Positions 40,547 through 49,240 of a stretch of DNA of 64,000 nt are shown here, piece by piece. Position numbers and translations under genes: made by a program. The notes under the pieces were generated by a model. The model did no database searches, was not told the origin of the DNA, and was given only the letters and a program-made list of their open reading frames with translations. The DNA is from JANYCG01 sp031428695. GTDB taxonomy: Bacteria > Pseudomonadota > Gammaproteobacteria > Burkholderiales > Burkholderiaceae_C. Position 1 is the first letter of the stretch. Every line of letters starts with the position of its first letter. The stretch is from NCBI GenBank assembly GCA_031428695.1, contig JANOYE010000006.1, forward strand, positions 1 to 64,000, given 5' to 3'.

Positions 40547-40572
40547 AACCCAAGCAGGACACGCGCCAACCC

Positions 40573-40620
40573 AGTTGCTATAAAAACAGTAGCACACTAC
40601 GCACATTACTCGTGACTTGA
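40573..40620 (-). repeat. family A palindromic repeat, reverse orientation
   Basis: GCTATAAAAACAGTAGC (40577-40593) precedes CGTGACTT (40611-40618), i.e. the element in reverse. It lies between the terminator and the AT palindrome. Confidence 0.6.
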
Positions 40621-40663
40621 GGGCTGATTCTGACATAAACTTCTCGAAATTTGCGCCCGACTT

Positions 40664-40695
40664 GTTAATAATTAACATGTATGTTAATTATTAAC
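40664..40695. repeat. perfect 15-bp AT-rich palindrome
   Basis: GTTAATAATTAACAT (40664-40678) and ATGTTAATTATTAAC (40681-40695) are exactly complementary around GT. Each arm is itself near-palindromic (GTTAATAATTAAC). It is 29 bp from the end of the heptosyltransferase gene. It has the look of a protein-binding site, but no gene start is adjacent. Confidence 0.5.
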
Positions 40696-40723
40696 ATTTG
40701 TCTCGAAATCACCGTGATCCCGG

Positions 40724-41767
40724 CTAACCTGAGGAGCGGGCAGTTACTTTTTGCCATACAAACGCGGGCGTCACGTCGGTGAGGCAGCGTAAATGCCCTT
40801 GGCCTTGGGGCAGCGGGCATTCCCGCTCAAAACACGGGGCGCAATCCAGCGGTGGTTGGTAGTTGGCATCATTCTTGAGCCAAATCACGCTGGCAAGGCT
40901 GTTCAGGGGCGGCGTGTGAATGGGCGAACTCGAGCCAAACACCGCGACTTGCGGCACGCTAAACGCTGCGGCCACGTGCATCAGGCCCGAGTCGTTGCTG
41001 ATCACCGCTTTGGCCGAGGCAATCGCCGCGAAGGCGTGTTCCAGCGAGGTTTTTCCGGCGAGGTTGAGGCACTGCCCCGGCTGCAAGGCGTTCACCGGAG
41101 ATGCAATCTCGTCGCACAGGGCCGCCTCTTTGGCGGAGCCGAGCAGCACCACGGGCCGGTCTAGTTTCAGCGCCAGCGCGCTGTAATGCGCGGCAGGCCA
41201 ACGTTTGGCCGGGCCGTATTCAGCGCCCGGCGCAAACACGTAATAGCCGCCTCGCTGTAGGCCGAGCGATTGCAAAGCGTCGTTGACCTGCTGCGGCGCA
41301 AGGAGCAGGCGCGGCCGGTCACGTTCGATCTCAGCTTCATCATCGCCACTGAGCCGCGAATAAAACGCCACCATCGGCGGGCGTTTGTCTTTCGGCGGGT
41401 TTTTCAGCCGGTGCGTGAGCAGCCCAACGCGGGTTTCACCCAAGTAGCCGATGCGTTTGGGAATGCCTGCCAAGAGCGGCAACACCGCGCTTTTGATCGA
41501 ATTGGGCAACACGTAGGCCACGTCAAACCGGCCGTCAAAATCGCGCGCCAACTTGCGCCGCGCTTTGAGCTGCAAGCCGCCGTGCTGAAAGGGAAACTCA
41601 ATGACCTCGGCCACCTGCGGCATCGCCCGGTACACCGGCGCCACCCAAGGCAAGGCCCCCACCGTGAGCCGCTCGCCGTGGGCGTGCAGGCGGCGCATCA
41701 GCGGCTCGGTCATGACGGCGTCACCAATCCACTGCGGGGCGATGACGAGGGAATCGATTGCCGTCAA
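40724..41767 (-). CDS. waaF: lipopolysaccharide heptosyltransferase II
   Basis: A 347-residue GT9-family glycosyltransferase. VIAPQWIGDAVMTEPLMRRLH is the N-terminal acceptor-side motif. The donor-binding half has FAPGAEYGPAKRWP, VVLLGSAKE and SNDSGLMHVAAAFSVPQVAVFGSSSPIHTPPL. It adds the second heptose to the LPS inner core at the cytoplasmic face. The Cys-rich end (CAPCFERECPLPQGQGHLRCL) is typical of this subfamily. It is followed upstream by the zf-CHCC and ilvE genes on the same strand. Confidence 0.93.
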   Translation of the reverse strand: MTAIDSLVIAPQWIGDAVMTEPLMRRLHAHGERLTVGALPWVAPVYRAMPQVAEVIEFPFQHGGLQLKARRKLARDFDGRFDVAYVLPNSIKSAVLPLLAGIPKRIGYLGETRVGLLTHRLKNPPKDKRPPMVAFYSRLSGDDEAEIERDRPRLLLAPQQVNDALQSLGLQRGGYYVFAPGAEYGPAKRWPAAHYSALALKLDRPVVLLGSAKEAALCDEIASPVNALQPGQCLNLAGKTSLEHAFAAIASAKAVISNDSGLMHVAAAFSVPQVAVFGSSSPIHTPPLNSLASVIWLKNDANYQPPLDCAPCFERECPLPQGQGHLRCLTDVTPAFVWQKVTARSSG

Positions 41768-41775
41768 TTTACGAA

Positions 41776-41806
41776 ATTAATTGGGGTCTGACCCCAATTT
41801 AATGCC
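41776..41806. repeat. short palindrome with GGGGTCTGACCCC core
   Basis: TTAATTGGGGTCTGACCCCAATTTAA-type symmetry is found between waaF and the zf-CHCC gene. Almost the same core (GGGCTCTGACCCC) forms the internal hairpin of the MITE-like element at 441-486. It may be a dispersed palindrome of its own. Confidence 0.5.
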
Positions 41807-42014
41807 CGGCTTCGAAATGTTCGCCTTCTTTGAGCCGGTACACCGTGCCGCAATAGGGGCATTTGGCTTCGCCGGTTTTGGCCACGTCGAGGTAAACCTT
41901 CGGGTGGCTGTTCCAGATTTTCATGTCGGCCTTGGGTGACGGGCAAAAAATGCCGCCTTGGTGGTTCAGGTCGGCGGCGAGCAATTTGACGGCTGCCTGC
42001 GCGGTGCCGCTCAT
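41799..42014 (-). CDS. zinc-finger (zf-CHCC) domain protein
   Basis: A 71-residue protein with GIFCPSP, NSHPKVYLDVAKTGEAKCPYCGTVYRL. The Cys-His-Cys-Cys set is that of the zf-CHCC family related to mitochondrial complex I subunit NDUFS6. Its bacterial role is not settled. It overlaps the ilvE stop by 4 bp, an arrangement common in betaproteobacteria. Confidence 0.88.
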   Translation of the reverse strand: MSGTAQAAVKLLAADLNHQGGIFCPSPKADMKIWNSHPKVYLDVAKTGEAKCPYCGTVYRLKEGEHFEAGH

Positions 42015-42979
42015 GCCGCCACCTTGGTCAGCCAGTGCGCGTATTTGGGGTTGCGGCCATTGACGATGTCAAAAAACGCGCTTTGAATCTTCTCAGTGAT
42101 GGGGCCGCGCGAACCCACATAACCCTCTTTGCCAAGCTCAATGCGATCCAGCTCGCGGATGGGCGTGACCTCAGCCGCTGTGCCGGTGAAGAAGGCTTCG
42201 TCGCAGATGTACACCTCGTCGCGGGTGATGCGTTTTTGCACCAGCTCCAGGCCCAAGTCTTTGCAAATGTGCATCACCGTGTTGCGCGTGATGCCGTTCA
42301 ACGCGCCAGCGGAAAGATCAGGCGTGTAGACCACGCCGTCTTTGACGACAAACAGGTTTTCACCCGCGCCTTCACTCACAAAACCATTGGCGTCGAGCAA
42401 CATGGCCTCGTCGTAACCATCGTCCAGCGCTTCCATGTTGGCCAGGATGGAGTTGGTGTAATTGCTCACCGCTTTGGCCTGCGTCATGGTGATGTTGACG
42501 TGGTGGCGTGTGTAGCTGGAGATCTTCACGCGGATGCCGCGTTTCATGCCCTCTTCGCCCAAATACGCGCCCCAAGCCCAGGCCGCGACCATCAGGTGGA
42601 TGGTGTTGCCGCGCGGCGAGACGCCAAGTTTTTTGTCGCCGATCCAGGTCAGCGGGCGCAGGTAACAGCTGGCCAGCTTGTTCTGCCGCACCACGGCTTT
42701 TTGCGCTTCATTCACCTGCTCCTTGGTGAATGGAAGGGTCATGCGCAGAATTTTCGCGCTGTTGAACAGGCGCTCGGTGTGCTCGCGCATGCGGAAAATC
42801 GCCGTGCCCTTGCAGGCGGGGCCGTCGGTGTCGTAGGCGCGCACACCTTCAAACGCGCCGCAGCCGTAATGCAGGGTGTGCGTGAGCACGTGGATTTTGG
42901 CGTCGCGCCAGTCGACCATCTGGCCGTCCATCCAGATTTTGCCGTCGCGGTCAGACATGGAAGGGGGTTGCAGGCTCAT
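42011..42979 (-). CDS. ilvE: branched-chain amino acid aminotransferase
   Basis: A 322-residue class IV aminotransferase. THTLHYGCGAFEGVRAYDT, FRMREHTERLFNSAKIL, ITMTQAKAVSNYTNSILANMEA (PLP Lys), DEAMLLDANGFVSEGAGENLFVVKDG and GITRNTVMHICKDLG are standard IlvE motifs. It catalyses the last step of Ile, Leu and Val synthesis. ATG 42979 is chosen; ATG 42958 (MSDRDGKIW) is equally plausible. Confidence 0.95.
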   Translation of the reverse strand: MSLQPPSMSDRDGKIWMDGQMVDWRDAKIHVLTHTLHYGCGAFEGVRAYDTDGPACKGTAIFRMREHTERLFNSAKILRMTLPFTKEQVNEAQKAVVRQNKLASCYLRPLTWIGDKKLGVSPRGNTIHLMVAAWAWGAYLGEEGMKRGIRVKISSYTRHHVNITMTQAKAVSNYTNSILANMEALDDGYDEAMLLDANGFVSEGAGENLFVVKDGVVYTPDLSAGALNGITRNTVMHICKDLGLELVQKRITRDEVYICDEAFFTGTAAEVTPIRELDRIELGKEGYVGSRGPITEKIQSAFFDIVNGRNPKYAHWLTKVAA

Positions 42980-43065
42980 GGGCTTCTTTCGTGTGCCCGC
43001 GACATTGCACGGGCAGTGTGCGGCGGGTTACTTGCAGTGGGTTAGGGCTGTGAATGGCGGGGATT

Positions 43066-43485
43066 TTACGGTGCGGACGGGTTGGCTTCTGGCCTGACCA
43101 TTTCCCATTTGGCGAGTTTGCCGCCCGAAAACTCGCATGTCACATGGGAATCGCCGTTGTCCGTCCAGCGGAACACCTCGGGCTGGCGGCCTTTCTCTGA
43201 GAGCAGCTCGCCAAACGCGCGCGTCATCGCCACCACATGCAGCAGCGTCATGCCGGTCTTCAGCTTGGCGTTGAGCATGACGGCGCTGGCCACATACCCG
43301 ATGGGCCGTGCGGCGGCACGGCGCATCACCGCCATCATGCGCGTGAAATGCAGCAGCATCCACATGACCAAAGCGCCCACGGCCACGGCCACGCCGCCCC
43401 AGCCATACCCCTGGTAGGCGAACGCAACCAGCGCGACGCCCATGATCGGCACGCCGACGCGCGACATCAATTGTTGGAAATTCAT
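43066..43485 (-). CDS. hypothetical membrane protein next to radA
   Basis: A 139-residue protein that I cannot assign. Two hydrophobic segments (VGVPIMGVALVAFAYQGYGWGGVAVAVGALVMWMLLHF) form a probable helical hairpin in the inner membrane, and the rest is soluble and ends FRWTDNGDSHVTCEFSGGKLAKWEMVRPE. ATG 43485 gives a start just before the first hydrophobic helix; the longer frame overlaps radA's end. Same strand as radA, 35 bp apart, so probably cotranscribed. Confidence 0.65.
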   Translation of the reverse strand: MNFQQLMSRVGVPIMGVALVAFAYQGYGWGGVAVAVGALVMWMLLHFTRMMAVMRRAAARPIGYVASAVMLNAKLKTGMTLLHVVAMTRAFGELLSEKGRQPEVFRWTDNGDSHVTCEFSGGKLAKWEMVRPEANPSAP

Positions 43486-43520
43486 GCCCGCGATTTTCGC
43501 CGAAGCGGCTGCGCCTGATT

Positions 43521-44900
43521 TCAACCCAGCCCCCGCACCACCTCCATTGCCTCGTCAATGCGCTCCACCGCGTGAATCGTCATGCCCTCAAACTCCTTCA
43601 TCGCCGACTTTCTGGGCGCATTGGCCTTGGGCACGACGGCCACGCTGAAGCCTAGCTTGGCGGCTTCCTTCAAGCGCTCTTGCCCGCGCGGCGCCGGGCG
43701 CACTTCACCCGCCAGCCCAACTTCACCAAATGCGATGAAACCCTTGGGCAGCGGTTTGCCGCGCAGGCTGGAGGTGATGGACAACATCACCGCCAAATCG
43801 GCCGCCGGTTCGCTGATGCGCACGCCGCCGACGGCATTCACAAAAACGTCTTGGTCCATACAAGCCACGCCGGCATGCCGGTGCAACACGGCCAGCAGCA
43901 TGGCCAGACGGTCGCGGTCCAGGCCCACGCTCAAACGCCGTGGCGACGGCCCGCCGCTATCGACCAGCGCCTGGATTTCGACCAGCATGGGCCGTGTGCC
44001 CTCCAGCGTAACCATCACACAACTGCCCGGCACCGGCTCAGCGTGTTGACTCAAAAAGATCGCGCTCGGGTTGCTCACACCTTTGAGGCCCTTTTCGGTC
44101 ATCGCGAACACGCCAATTTCATTCACCGCGCCAAAGCGGTTTTTGATGGCCCGCACCAGGCGGAAACTCGAATGGGTGTCGCCTTCGAAATACAAAACCG
44201 TATCGACCATGTGCTCCAGCACACGCGGCCCAGCCAGTGCGCCCTCTTTGGTCACGTGGCCTACCAGGACGATGCTCACGCCGCTGGCCTTGGCCGCGCG
44301 CGTGAGATGCGCCGCGCACTCGCGCACTTGCGCCACGGAACCCGGCGCGGAGGTAAGTTGTTCGGAGTAAACGGTTTGGATCGAGTCGATCACCGCAATA
44401 TCTGGCTGGGTGGCGTTCAACGTAGACAGGATCTTCTCTAGCTGAATCTCGGCCAGCACACTCACTTGGGAGTTGAGCAGCCCCAGCCGTTGCGCCCGCA
44501 ATGCCACTTGCGCGCCGCTTTCTTCGCCGGTGACATAAAGGGTTTTTTGACCGGCGCGTTGCAGCGAATCCAGCGCTTGCAGCAACAACGTGGACTTGCC
44601 GATGCCGGGGTCGCCACCGATCAACACAACGCCGCCTTCCACGATGCCGCCGCCCAAAACCCGATCCAACTCCTCTTGCCCCGTGGGCGTGCGCGCCATA
44701 TCGGTGGCGTCAATCTCCGACAACACCATCACTTCGGCCGTTTTGGCCAAGGAAGCAAAACGGTTTTTGGCGGGTGCCGAATTGTCTGCGACCGACTCGA
44801 TCAGGGTGTTCCAAGCCGCGCAAGCCGGGCATTTGCCCAGCCATTTGGGGCTGGTGCCGCCGCATTCGGAGCAGGTGTAAACGGTTTTTTCTTTGGCCAC
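43521..44900 (-). CDS. radA: DNA repair and recombination protein RadA
   Basis: A 459-residue RadA. An N-terminal C4 zinc finger (YTCSECGGTSPKWLGKCPAC) leads to the RecA-like ATPase core (GGDPGIGKSTLLLQAL Walker A, IAVIDSIQT Walker B), the RadA-specific KNRFGAVNEIG motif and the C-terminal Lon-like domain (VGLDRDRLAMLLAVLHRHAG). It drives branch migration in recombination. ATG 44900 is the only good start. Confidence 0.97.
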   Translation of the reverse strand: MAKEKTVYTCSECGGTSPKWLGKCPACAAWNTLIESVADNSAPAKNRFASLAKTAEVMVLSEIDATDMARTPTGQEELDRVLGGGIVEGGVVLIGGDPGIGKSTLLLQALDSLQRAGQKTLYVTGEESGAQVALRAQRLGLLNSQVSVLAEIQLEKILSTLNATQPDIAVIDSIQTVYSEQLTSAPGSVAQVRECAAHLTRAAKASGVSIVLVGHVTKEGALAGPRVLEHMVDTVLYFEGDTHSSFRLVRAIKNRFGAVNEIGVFAMTEKGLKGVSNPSAIFLSQHAEPVPGSCVMVTLEGTRPMLVEIQALVDSGGPSPRRLSVGLDRDRLAMLLAVLHRHAGVACMDQDVFVNAVGGVRISEPAADLAVMLSITSSLRGKPLPKGFIAFGEVGLAGEVRPAPRGQERLKEAAKLGFSVAVVPKANAPRKSAMKEFEGMTIHAVERIDEAMEVVRGLG

Positions 44901-44980
44901 GCCCTCATTTTACTGGATAAACAACCAGTCAATTGAGTGGAATTCGGCGATTTGCAAGTCCGCCGTGATATCAATGTCGG

Positions 44981-45199
44981 TCAATGCCCCGTCCTGCGGG
45001 CCGCGCTGGCTTGATTGGGCGACCGGGCAACATAGCGATCCAAGTGCCGTTGCATGGCGTGGCCCATCGCTGAAGCCATGGCTTGGCCGATTCTGCGCAA
45101 GCCAGTTTGTCGCGGCAGGATGAACATCGCCTGGCGCTCCAGGTGCAGGTTGAACGCTTCGTGGGTGGAGACGGCTTTGGGGCAAGGCAGGTCAGTCAT
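44981..45199 (-). CDS. small hypothetical protein divergent from a LysR gene
   Basis: A 72-residue protein, not recognised. The start ATG 45199 has an excellent ribosome site (AAAGGAAACACC), and the sequence is basic in its second half (RRIGQAMASAMGHAMQRHLDRYVARSP). The gene is 112 bp from the LysR gene and points away from it, the usual place for a LysR target. No signal peptide was seen. Confidence 0.5.
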   Translation of the reverse strand: MTDLPCPKAVSTHEAFNLHLERQAMFILPRQTGLRRIGQAMASAMGHAMQRHLDRYVARSPNQASAARRTGH

Positions 45200-45310
45200 G
45201 GTGTTTCCTTTCACATTCGGCATGGGAATGAATGTAGACCCGGCGTGGCAGTAGATCAAACGGTAAAATGGAATGTCTCAGATGCATCCACGGAATGCGA
45301 AAACAAAACC

Positions 45311-46237
45311 ATGGGCACGCCCATCACCCGCCAAGACTTGCCCCGCATGGATTTGTTGCGCAGCTTCGAGGCGGCAGCGCGGCATTTGAGCTTCACCTCT
45401 GCGGCGCAGGAACTTTTTCTCACGCAATCTGCTGTGAGCCGTCAAATCCAGCAGATCGAGGCGGGCCTGGGCGTGCCGCTGTTCGAGCGCCGCCATCGTG
45501 CTTTGTCGCTGACTGACGCCGGCCACACCATGCACCGCGCCGTCGCCGATTGTCTGGATCGCCTGCGCGACGCAACAGCGCTGGTGCGCGCCAGCACCTT
45601 CACCCGCATGGTCGCCATGACCACCACGCCGGGGTTCGCGTCGTTCTGGTTGATCCCGCGGCTGGCGCGCTTCACTGCCAGCCATCCGCAGGTGGATGTG
45701 CGCATTTCAGCCACCCTGGACTCCCTCGACCTGAACCGCGCGGGCCTGGATATGTCAGTGCGCTTTTGCCCCTTGGCCGACGGTGACGGTCCCGCCTTGT
45801 TTGAGGAGACGGTGATGCCCGTTTGTTCACCTGGCTTGCTGAAACAGCGAGACAACCCGCTCAAGAAACCTGCTGACCTGGCCCACCACACCCTGTTGGC
45901 TTACGACGTGCCGCAAAACCAGGCGCTGGCGTTGGACTGGGAACCCTGGCTGCGCTTGATGGGCCACCCCGACATCCGCCCGCAGAACACAGTGCGGTTT
46001 TCACAATACCCCGATGTGGTGACCGCCGCCGTCGCCGGGCAAGGTGTGGCGATCGGCCGTTTTCCGCTCTTGAACCAGATGCTCAAAAACAAGAGCCTGG
46101 TTGCCCCTTTCAAAGGCATTGCAGCTTCCAAGCGGGGTTACTTCATTGCCTGGGGCACGCGCGGGCAACACAACCCGGACGCACAGGATTTCGCCAAATG
46201 GCTTCGCACTGAAGCGGCCAGCGCCGCCCTGCAATAA
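45311..46237 (+). CDS. LysR-family transcriptional regulator
   Basis: A 308-residue LTTR. The N-terminal HTH reads DLLRSFEAAARHLSFTSAAQELFLTQSAVSRQIQQIEAGLGVPLFERRHRALSL; the effector domain begins near TFTRMVAMTTTPGFASFWL. It belongs to the GcvA-like branch. ATG 45311 starts the conserved part. The HPC-type catabolic operon begins ten bases after its stop on the same strand, and a small gene diverges upstream, so it may control both. Confidence 0.92.
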   Translation: MGTPITRQDLPRMDLLRSFEAAARHLSFTSAAQELFLTQSAVSRQIQQIEAGLGVPLFERRHRALSLTDAGHTMHRAVADCLDRLRDATALVRASTFTRMVAMTTTPGFASFWLIPRLARFTASHPQVDVRISATLDSLDLNRAGLDMSVRFCPLADGDGPALFEETVMPVCSPGLLKQRDNPLKKPADLAHHTLLAYDVPQNQALALDWEPWLRLMGHPDIRPQNTVRFSQYPDVVTAAVAGQGVAIGRFPLLNQMLKNKSLVAPFKGIAASKRGYFIAWGTRGQHNPDAQDFAKWLRTEAASAALQ

Positions 46238-46246
46238 TTTGCACCC

Positions 46247-46936
46247 ATGGTTGCAATCAAAACCCATTTCCAACCGAGCGGCACGGTCTACGGCACCTTG
46301 CTAAATTTTTGGCGTGAGCGCGAAGTGTTTGCGCCGCAAATGACGCAAGCGCCCTACAAAGCCCCGCCCAGCGCGCCCGTTTTGTATGTGAAAACCGCAA
46401 ATACCTTTAGCGCCAATGGCAGCGCGGTTCCTGTTCCGACAAAAGTGCCGCAGGTGGAGGTGGGCGCCACCATTGCGATGGTCTTTGGGCCTGTGGGTCA
46501 CGCAAAGAATGCACAATCAGCTATACAAATAATAGCAAATTGGGTGTTGATGAATGACTTTTCAATCCCCCATGCCAGTTATTTCCGGCCCCCCGTCAAG
46601 TTCAAATGTCTGGACGGGTTTTTGGGTGTTGGCTCTGAATGCGTTTCAGCCCAAACGCTGGGCGACGTGACAGGTGTGACGCTGGAAGTGCGCATCAATG
46701 GTGAACTGAAACAAACCCTTGATTTTTCAAATCTGGTGCGTGATGCCGCCACCCTAAACCGCGACGTCGCCAGCTTTATGACGCTGCGTGAGGGCGACGT
46801 GTTGATGCTGGGGTTGGATTGTTTGCCCGGCGGCGGCAGGCCCTTGGCCCGTGTGGGTGATCGCGTTGACGTCAGCTCGCCTTCGCACCCGGCCTTCGGC
46901 GTTTTGACCCACACCCTGGTTGGGGAGTCCGCATGA
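46247..46936 (+). CDS. hpaG1: HpaG-like fumarylacetoacetate hydrolase family protein, N-terminal-type subunit
   Basis: A 229-residue FAH-fold protein matching the first half of the E. coli HpaG decarboxylase/isomerase. GTVYGTLLNFWREREVFAPQM, APVLYVKTANTFS and VEVGATIAMVFG are followed by VLMNDFSIPHASYFRPPVKFKCLDGFLGVG and a strong C-terminal FAH segment. HpaG acts after HpaE in the homoprotocatechuate pathway. Residues about 83-98 are encoded by a family A repeat. The gene overlaps its sister by 4 bp. In some relatives the two subunits are one fused protein. Confidence 0.82.
   Translation: MVAIKTHFQPSGTVYGTLLNFWREREVFAPQMTQAPYKAPPSAPVLYVKTANTFSANGSAVPVPTKVPQVEVGATIAMVFGPVGHAKNAQSAIQIIANWVLMNDFSIPHASYFRPPVKFKCLDGFLGVGSECVSAQTLGDVTGVTLEVRINGELKQTLDFSNLVRDAATLNRDVASFMTLREGDVLMLGLDCLPGGGRPLARVGDRVDVSSPSHPAFGVLTHTLVGESA
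46496..46540. repeat. family A palindromic repeat inside the HpaG-like gene
   Basis: GTCACGCAAAGAATGC (46498-46513) then AGCTATACAAATAATAGC (46519-46536) reproduces the intergenic consensus. It is read in frame as GHAKNAQSAIQIIANW. Confidence 0.6.
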
Positions 46937-47685
46937 AACGGGCGCGTATTGGCTATGCCGGTGCCATCCACGACGCGGAGGAGCAAGATGGCAAATTGCT
47001 GCTGGGTGATGGCCGCCTGGCGGACTTTGATGACGTGGTCTGGCTGCCGCCCCTCAAGCCTGTGCCACAAGCCCGCACCATCTTGGCGCTCGGCCTCAAT
47101 TACGCCGACCACGCCAAGGAACTTCAATTCAAAGCGCCCGAAGAACCGCTGGTGTTCATCAAAGGCGAGGGCGCGCTCATCGGCCACCGCGCCTTCACGC
47201 GCCGCCCAGCGGACGTGAAATTCATGCATTACGAGTGTGAGCTCACGGTGGTGGTCGGCAAGACGGCGCGCCGCGTGAAGCGGGACGACGCTTACGACTT
47301 TGTAGGCGGCTACACCGTTGCCAACGACTACGCCATCCGCGACTACCTGGAGAACTGGTACCGCCCCAATCTGCGCGTGAAGAACCGCGACACCTGCACG
47401 CCCATTGGCCCTTGGCTGGTGGATGCGGCAGGCATTCCCAATCCGCAAGCCTTGGCGCTGCAAACCACCGTCAACGGCAAAGTCACGCAGTCCGGCAACA
47501 CCAAAGACATGATTTTTGACGTGCCGTTTCTGATCGAATACTTCAGCAGTTTCATGACGTTGCAGGCTGGCGATTTGATTTTGACGGGCACGCCGGATGG
47601 GGTGGTCGATTGCCAGCCGGGGGATGTAATCGTCACGTCGATTGAAGGCATTGGTGATCTGGAAAACTGGATTCAAGCCGCATGA
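46933..47685 (+). CDS. hpaG2: HpaG-like fumarylacetoacetate hydrolase family protein, C-terminal-type subunit
   Basis: A 250-residue FAH-family enzyme, complete in motifs: ILALGLNYADHAKEL, PEEPLVFIKGEGALIG, VKFMHYECELTVVVGKTAR (metal-binding acidic residues), GGYTVANDYAIRDYLENWYRPNLRVKNRDTCTPIGPWLV and ILTGTPDGV. It corresponds to the second half of HpaG (decarboxylation/isomerisation of 5-oxopent-3-ene-1,2,5-tricarboxylate). Start overlaps the previous gene, stop overlaps hpaE. Confidence 0.87.
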   Translation: MKRARIGYAGAIHDAEEQDGKLLLGDGRLADFDDVVWLPPLKPVPQARTILALGLNYADHAKELQFKAPEEPLVFIKGEGALIGHRAFTRRPADVKFMHYECELTVVVGKTARRVKRDDAYDFVGGYTVANDYAIRDYLENWYRPNLRVKNRDTCTPIGPWLVDAAGIPNPQALALQTTVNGKVTQSGNTKDMIFDVPFLIEYFSSFMTLQAGDLILTGTPDGVVDCQPGDVIVTSIEGIGDLENWIQAA

Positions 47686-49160
47686 AACACCTTCAACACC
47701 TCATTGACGGCAAGTTTGTCTCTGGCAGCGCCACGTTTGAGACCGTTAATCCCGCCACGCAAGAGTTGCTGGCCGAGGTCGCATCGGGTGGTGAAACTGA
47801 AATCAACGCCGCTGTTGCCGCCGCCAAAGCCGCCTTCCCCAAGTGGGCCGCCACACCCGCGCCCCAACGCGCCAAGCTGATCCGCAACTTGGGTGATTTG
47901 ATCGCCAAACAGGTGCCCGAAATCGCGCAGACCGAGACCAACGACTGCGGCCAGGCCATCGCGCAAACTGGCAAACAACTCATCCCCCGCGCGGCGGACA
48001 ATTTCTATTATTTTGCCGAAATGTGCACGCGGGTTGATGGCCACACCTACCCGACCGAAACGCATTTGAACTACACCTTGTTCCACCCGGTCGGCGTGTG
48101 TGCGCTCATCAGCCCTTGGAACGTGCCTTTCATGACGGCCACTTGGAAAACAGCGCCGTGCCTGGCTTTCGGCAACACCGCCGTGCTGAAGATGAGTGAG
48201 TTGTCGCCCATGAGCGCCGCGCGCCTGGGCGAGCTGGCGCTGGAAGCGGGCATTCCGCCGGGCGTTTTTAATGTTGTGCATGGCACCGGGCGCGAGGCGG
48301 GCGAGCCGCTGTGCACGCACCCCGACGTGCGGGCGATTTCGTTCACCGGCTCCACGGCCACGGGCAACCGCATCGTCAAATCAGCGGGCCTGAAAAAATT
48401 CAGCATGGAGCTGGGTGGCAAATCGCCCTTCGTGATTTTTGACGACGCCGATTTGAGCCGCGCGCTGGATGCGGCCATCTTCATGATCTTCAGCAACAAC
48501 GGCGAGCGCTGCACGGCGGGCAGCCGAATCTTGGTGCAGCAGTCGATTTATGCAGACTTCGTGCAGAAGTTTGTCGAGCGCGCCAAACGCATCACCGTCG
48601 GCGACCCGATGGATGAACAAACCATCGTCGGGCCGATGATCTCCCCAGCCCATCTTGCCAAGGTGCGCAGCTACATCGAACTCGGCCCCAAAGAGGGCGC
48701 GACGATCTTGTGCGGCGGGCTTGGACGGCCTTCTTATGCGCCAGAATTGACGGCGCGGGTCGCCAAAGGCAACTTCGTCTGGCCCACCGTGTTTGCCGAT
48801 GTGGACAACCGCATGAAAATCGCGCAGGAGGAGATTTTTGGCCCGGTGGCCTGCCTGATTCCTTTCAAAGACGAAGCGGACGCGATTGCCAAGGGCAATG
48901 ACATTCAATACGGTTTGTCGAGTTACGTCTGGACCGAAAACCTAGGCCGCGCCCACCGCGTTGCTGCCGCCATCGAGGCCGGTATGTGTTTCGTCAACAG
49001 CCAAAACGTGCGCGACCTGCGCCAGCCTTTTGGCGGCACCAAGGCTTCTGGCACGGGGCGCGAAGGCGGCACCTGGAGTTACGAGGTGTTTTGCGAGCCG
49101 AAAAATGTGGCGGTGTCGATGGGCTCACACCACATTCCGCATTGGGGGGGTGTGACATAG
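47682..49160 (+). CDS. hpaE: 5-carboxymethyl-2-hydroxymuconate semialdehyde dehydrogenase
   Basis: A 492-residue aldehyde dehydrogenase. ALISPWNVPFMTATWKTAPCL, SFTGSTATGNRIVKSAGLKKFSMELGGKSPFVIFDDADL (catalytic Glu) and IFSNNGERCTAGSRILV (catalytic Cys) fit the family. VRDLRQPFGGTKASGTGREGG near the end is typical of HpaE. It oxidises the ring-cleavage product of homoprotocatechuate. The start overlaps the upstream stop. A toxin-antitoxin pair follows after 80 bp. Confidence 0.92.
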   Translation: MKHLQHLIDGKFVSGSATFETVNPATQELLAEVASGGETEINAAVAAAKAAFPKWAATPAPQRAKLIRNLGDLIAKQVPEIAQTETNDCGQAIAQTGKQLIPRAADNFYYFAEMCTRVDGHTYPTETHLNYTLFHPVGVCALISPWNVPFMTATWKTAPCLAFGNTAVLKMSELSPMSAARLGELALEAGIPPGVFNVVHGTGREAGEPLCTHPDVRAISFTGSTATGNRIVKSAGLKKFSMELGGKSPFVIFDDADLSRALDAAIFMIFSNNGERCTAGSRILVQQSIYADFVQKFVERAKRITVGDPMDEQTIVGPMISPAHLAKVRSYIELGPKEGATILCGGLGRPSYAPELTARVAKGNFVWPTVFADVDNRMKIAQEEIFGPVACLIPFKDEADAIAKGNDIQYGLSSYVWTENLGRAHRVAAAIEAGMCFVNSQNVRDLRQPFGGTKASGTGREGGTWSYEVFCEPKNVAVSMGSHHIPHWGGVT

Positions 49161-49208
49161 TTTTGCCCATGCTTGCGCCGGCTGTATTGCAAAATTTGAA
49201 TTTGTCGT

Positions 49209-49225
49209 ACAATTGAATAAATTGT
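49209..49225. promoter_or_regulatory. inverted repeat upstream of vapBC (49241)
   Basis: ACAATT (49209-49214) and AATTGT (49220-49225) are 16 bp before the antitoxin ATG, overlapping a TACAAT hexamer. A regulatory site for the module is likely. Confidence 0.45.
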
Positions 49226-49240
49226 CACACGGAGCGCATC

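Noticed and set aside
40436..40678. 80-residue minus-strand frame in the gap after the sensor kinase
   Set aside because: It runs across a terminator, a family A repeat and part of a palindrome, has no good ribosome site and shows no family pattern.
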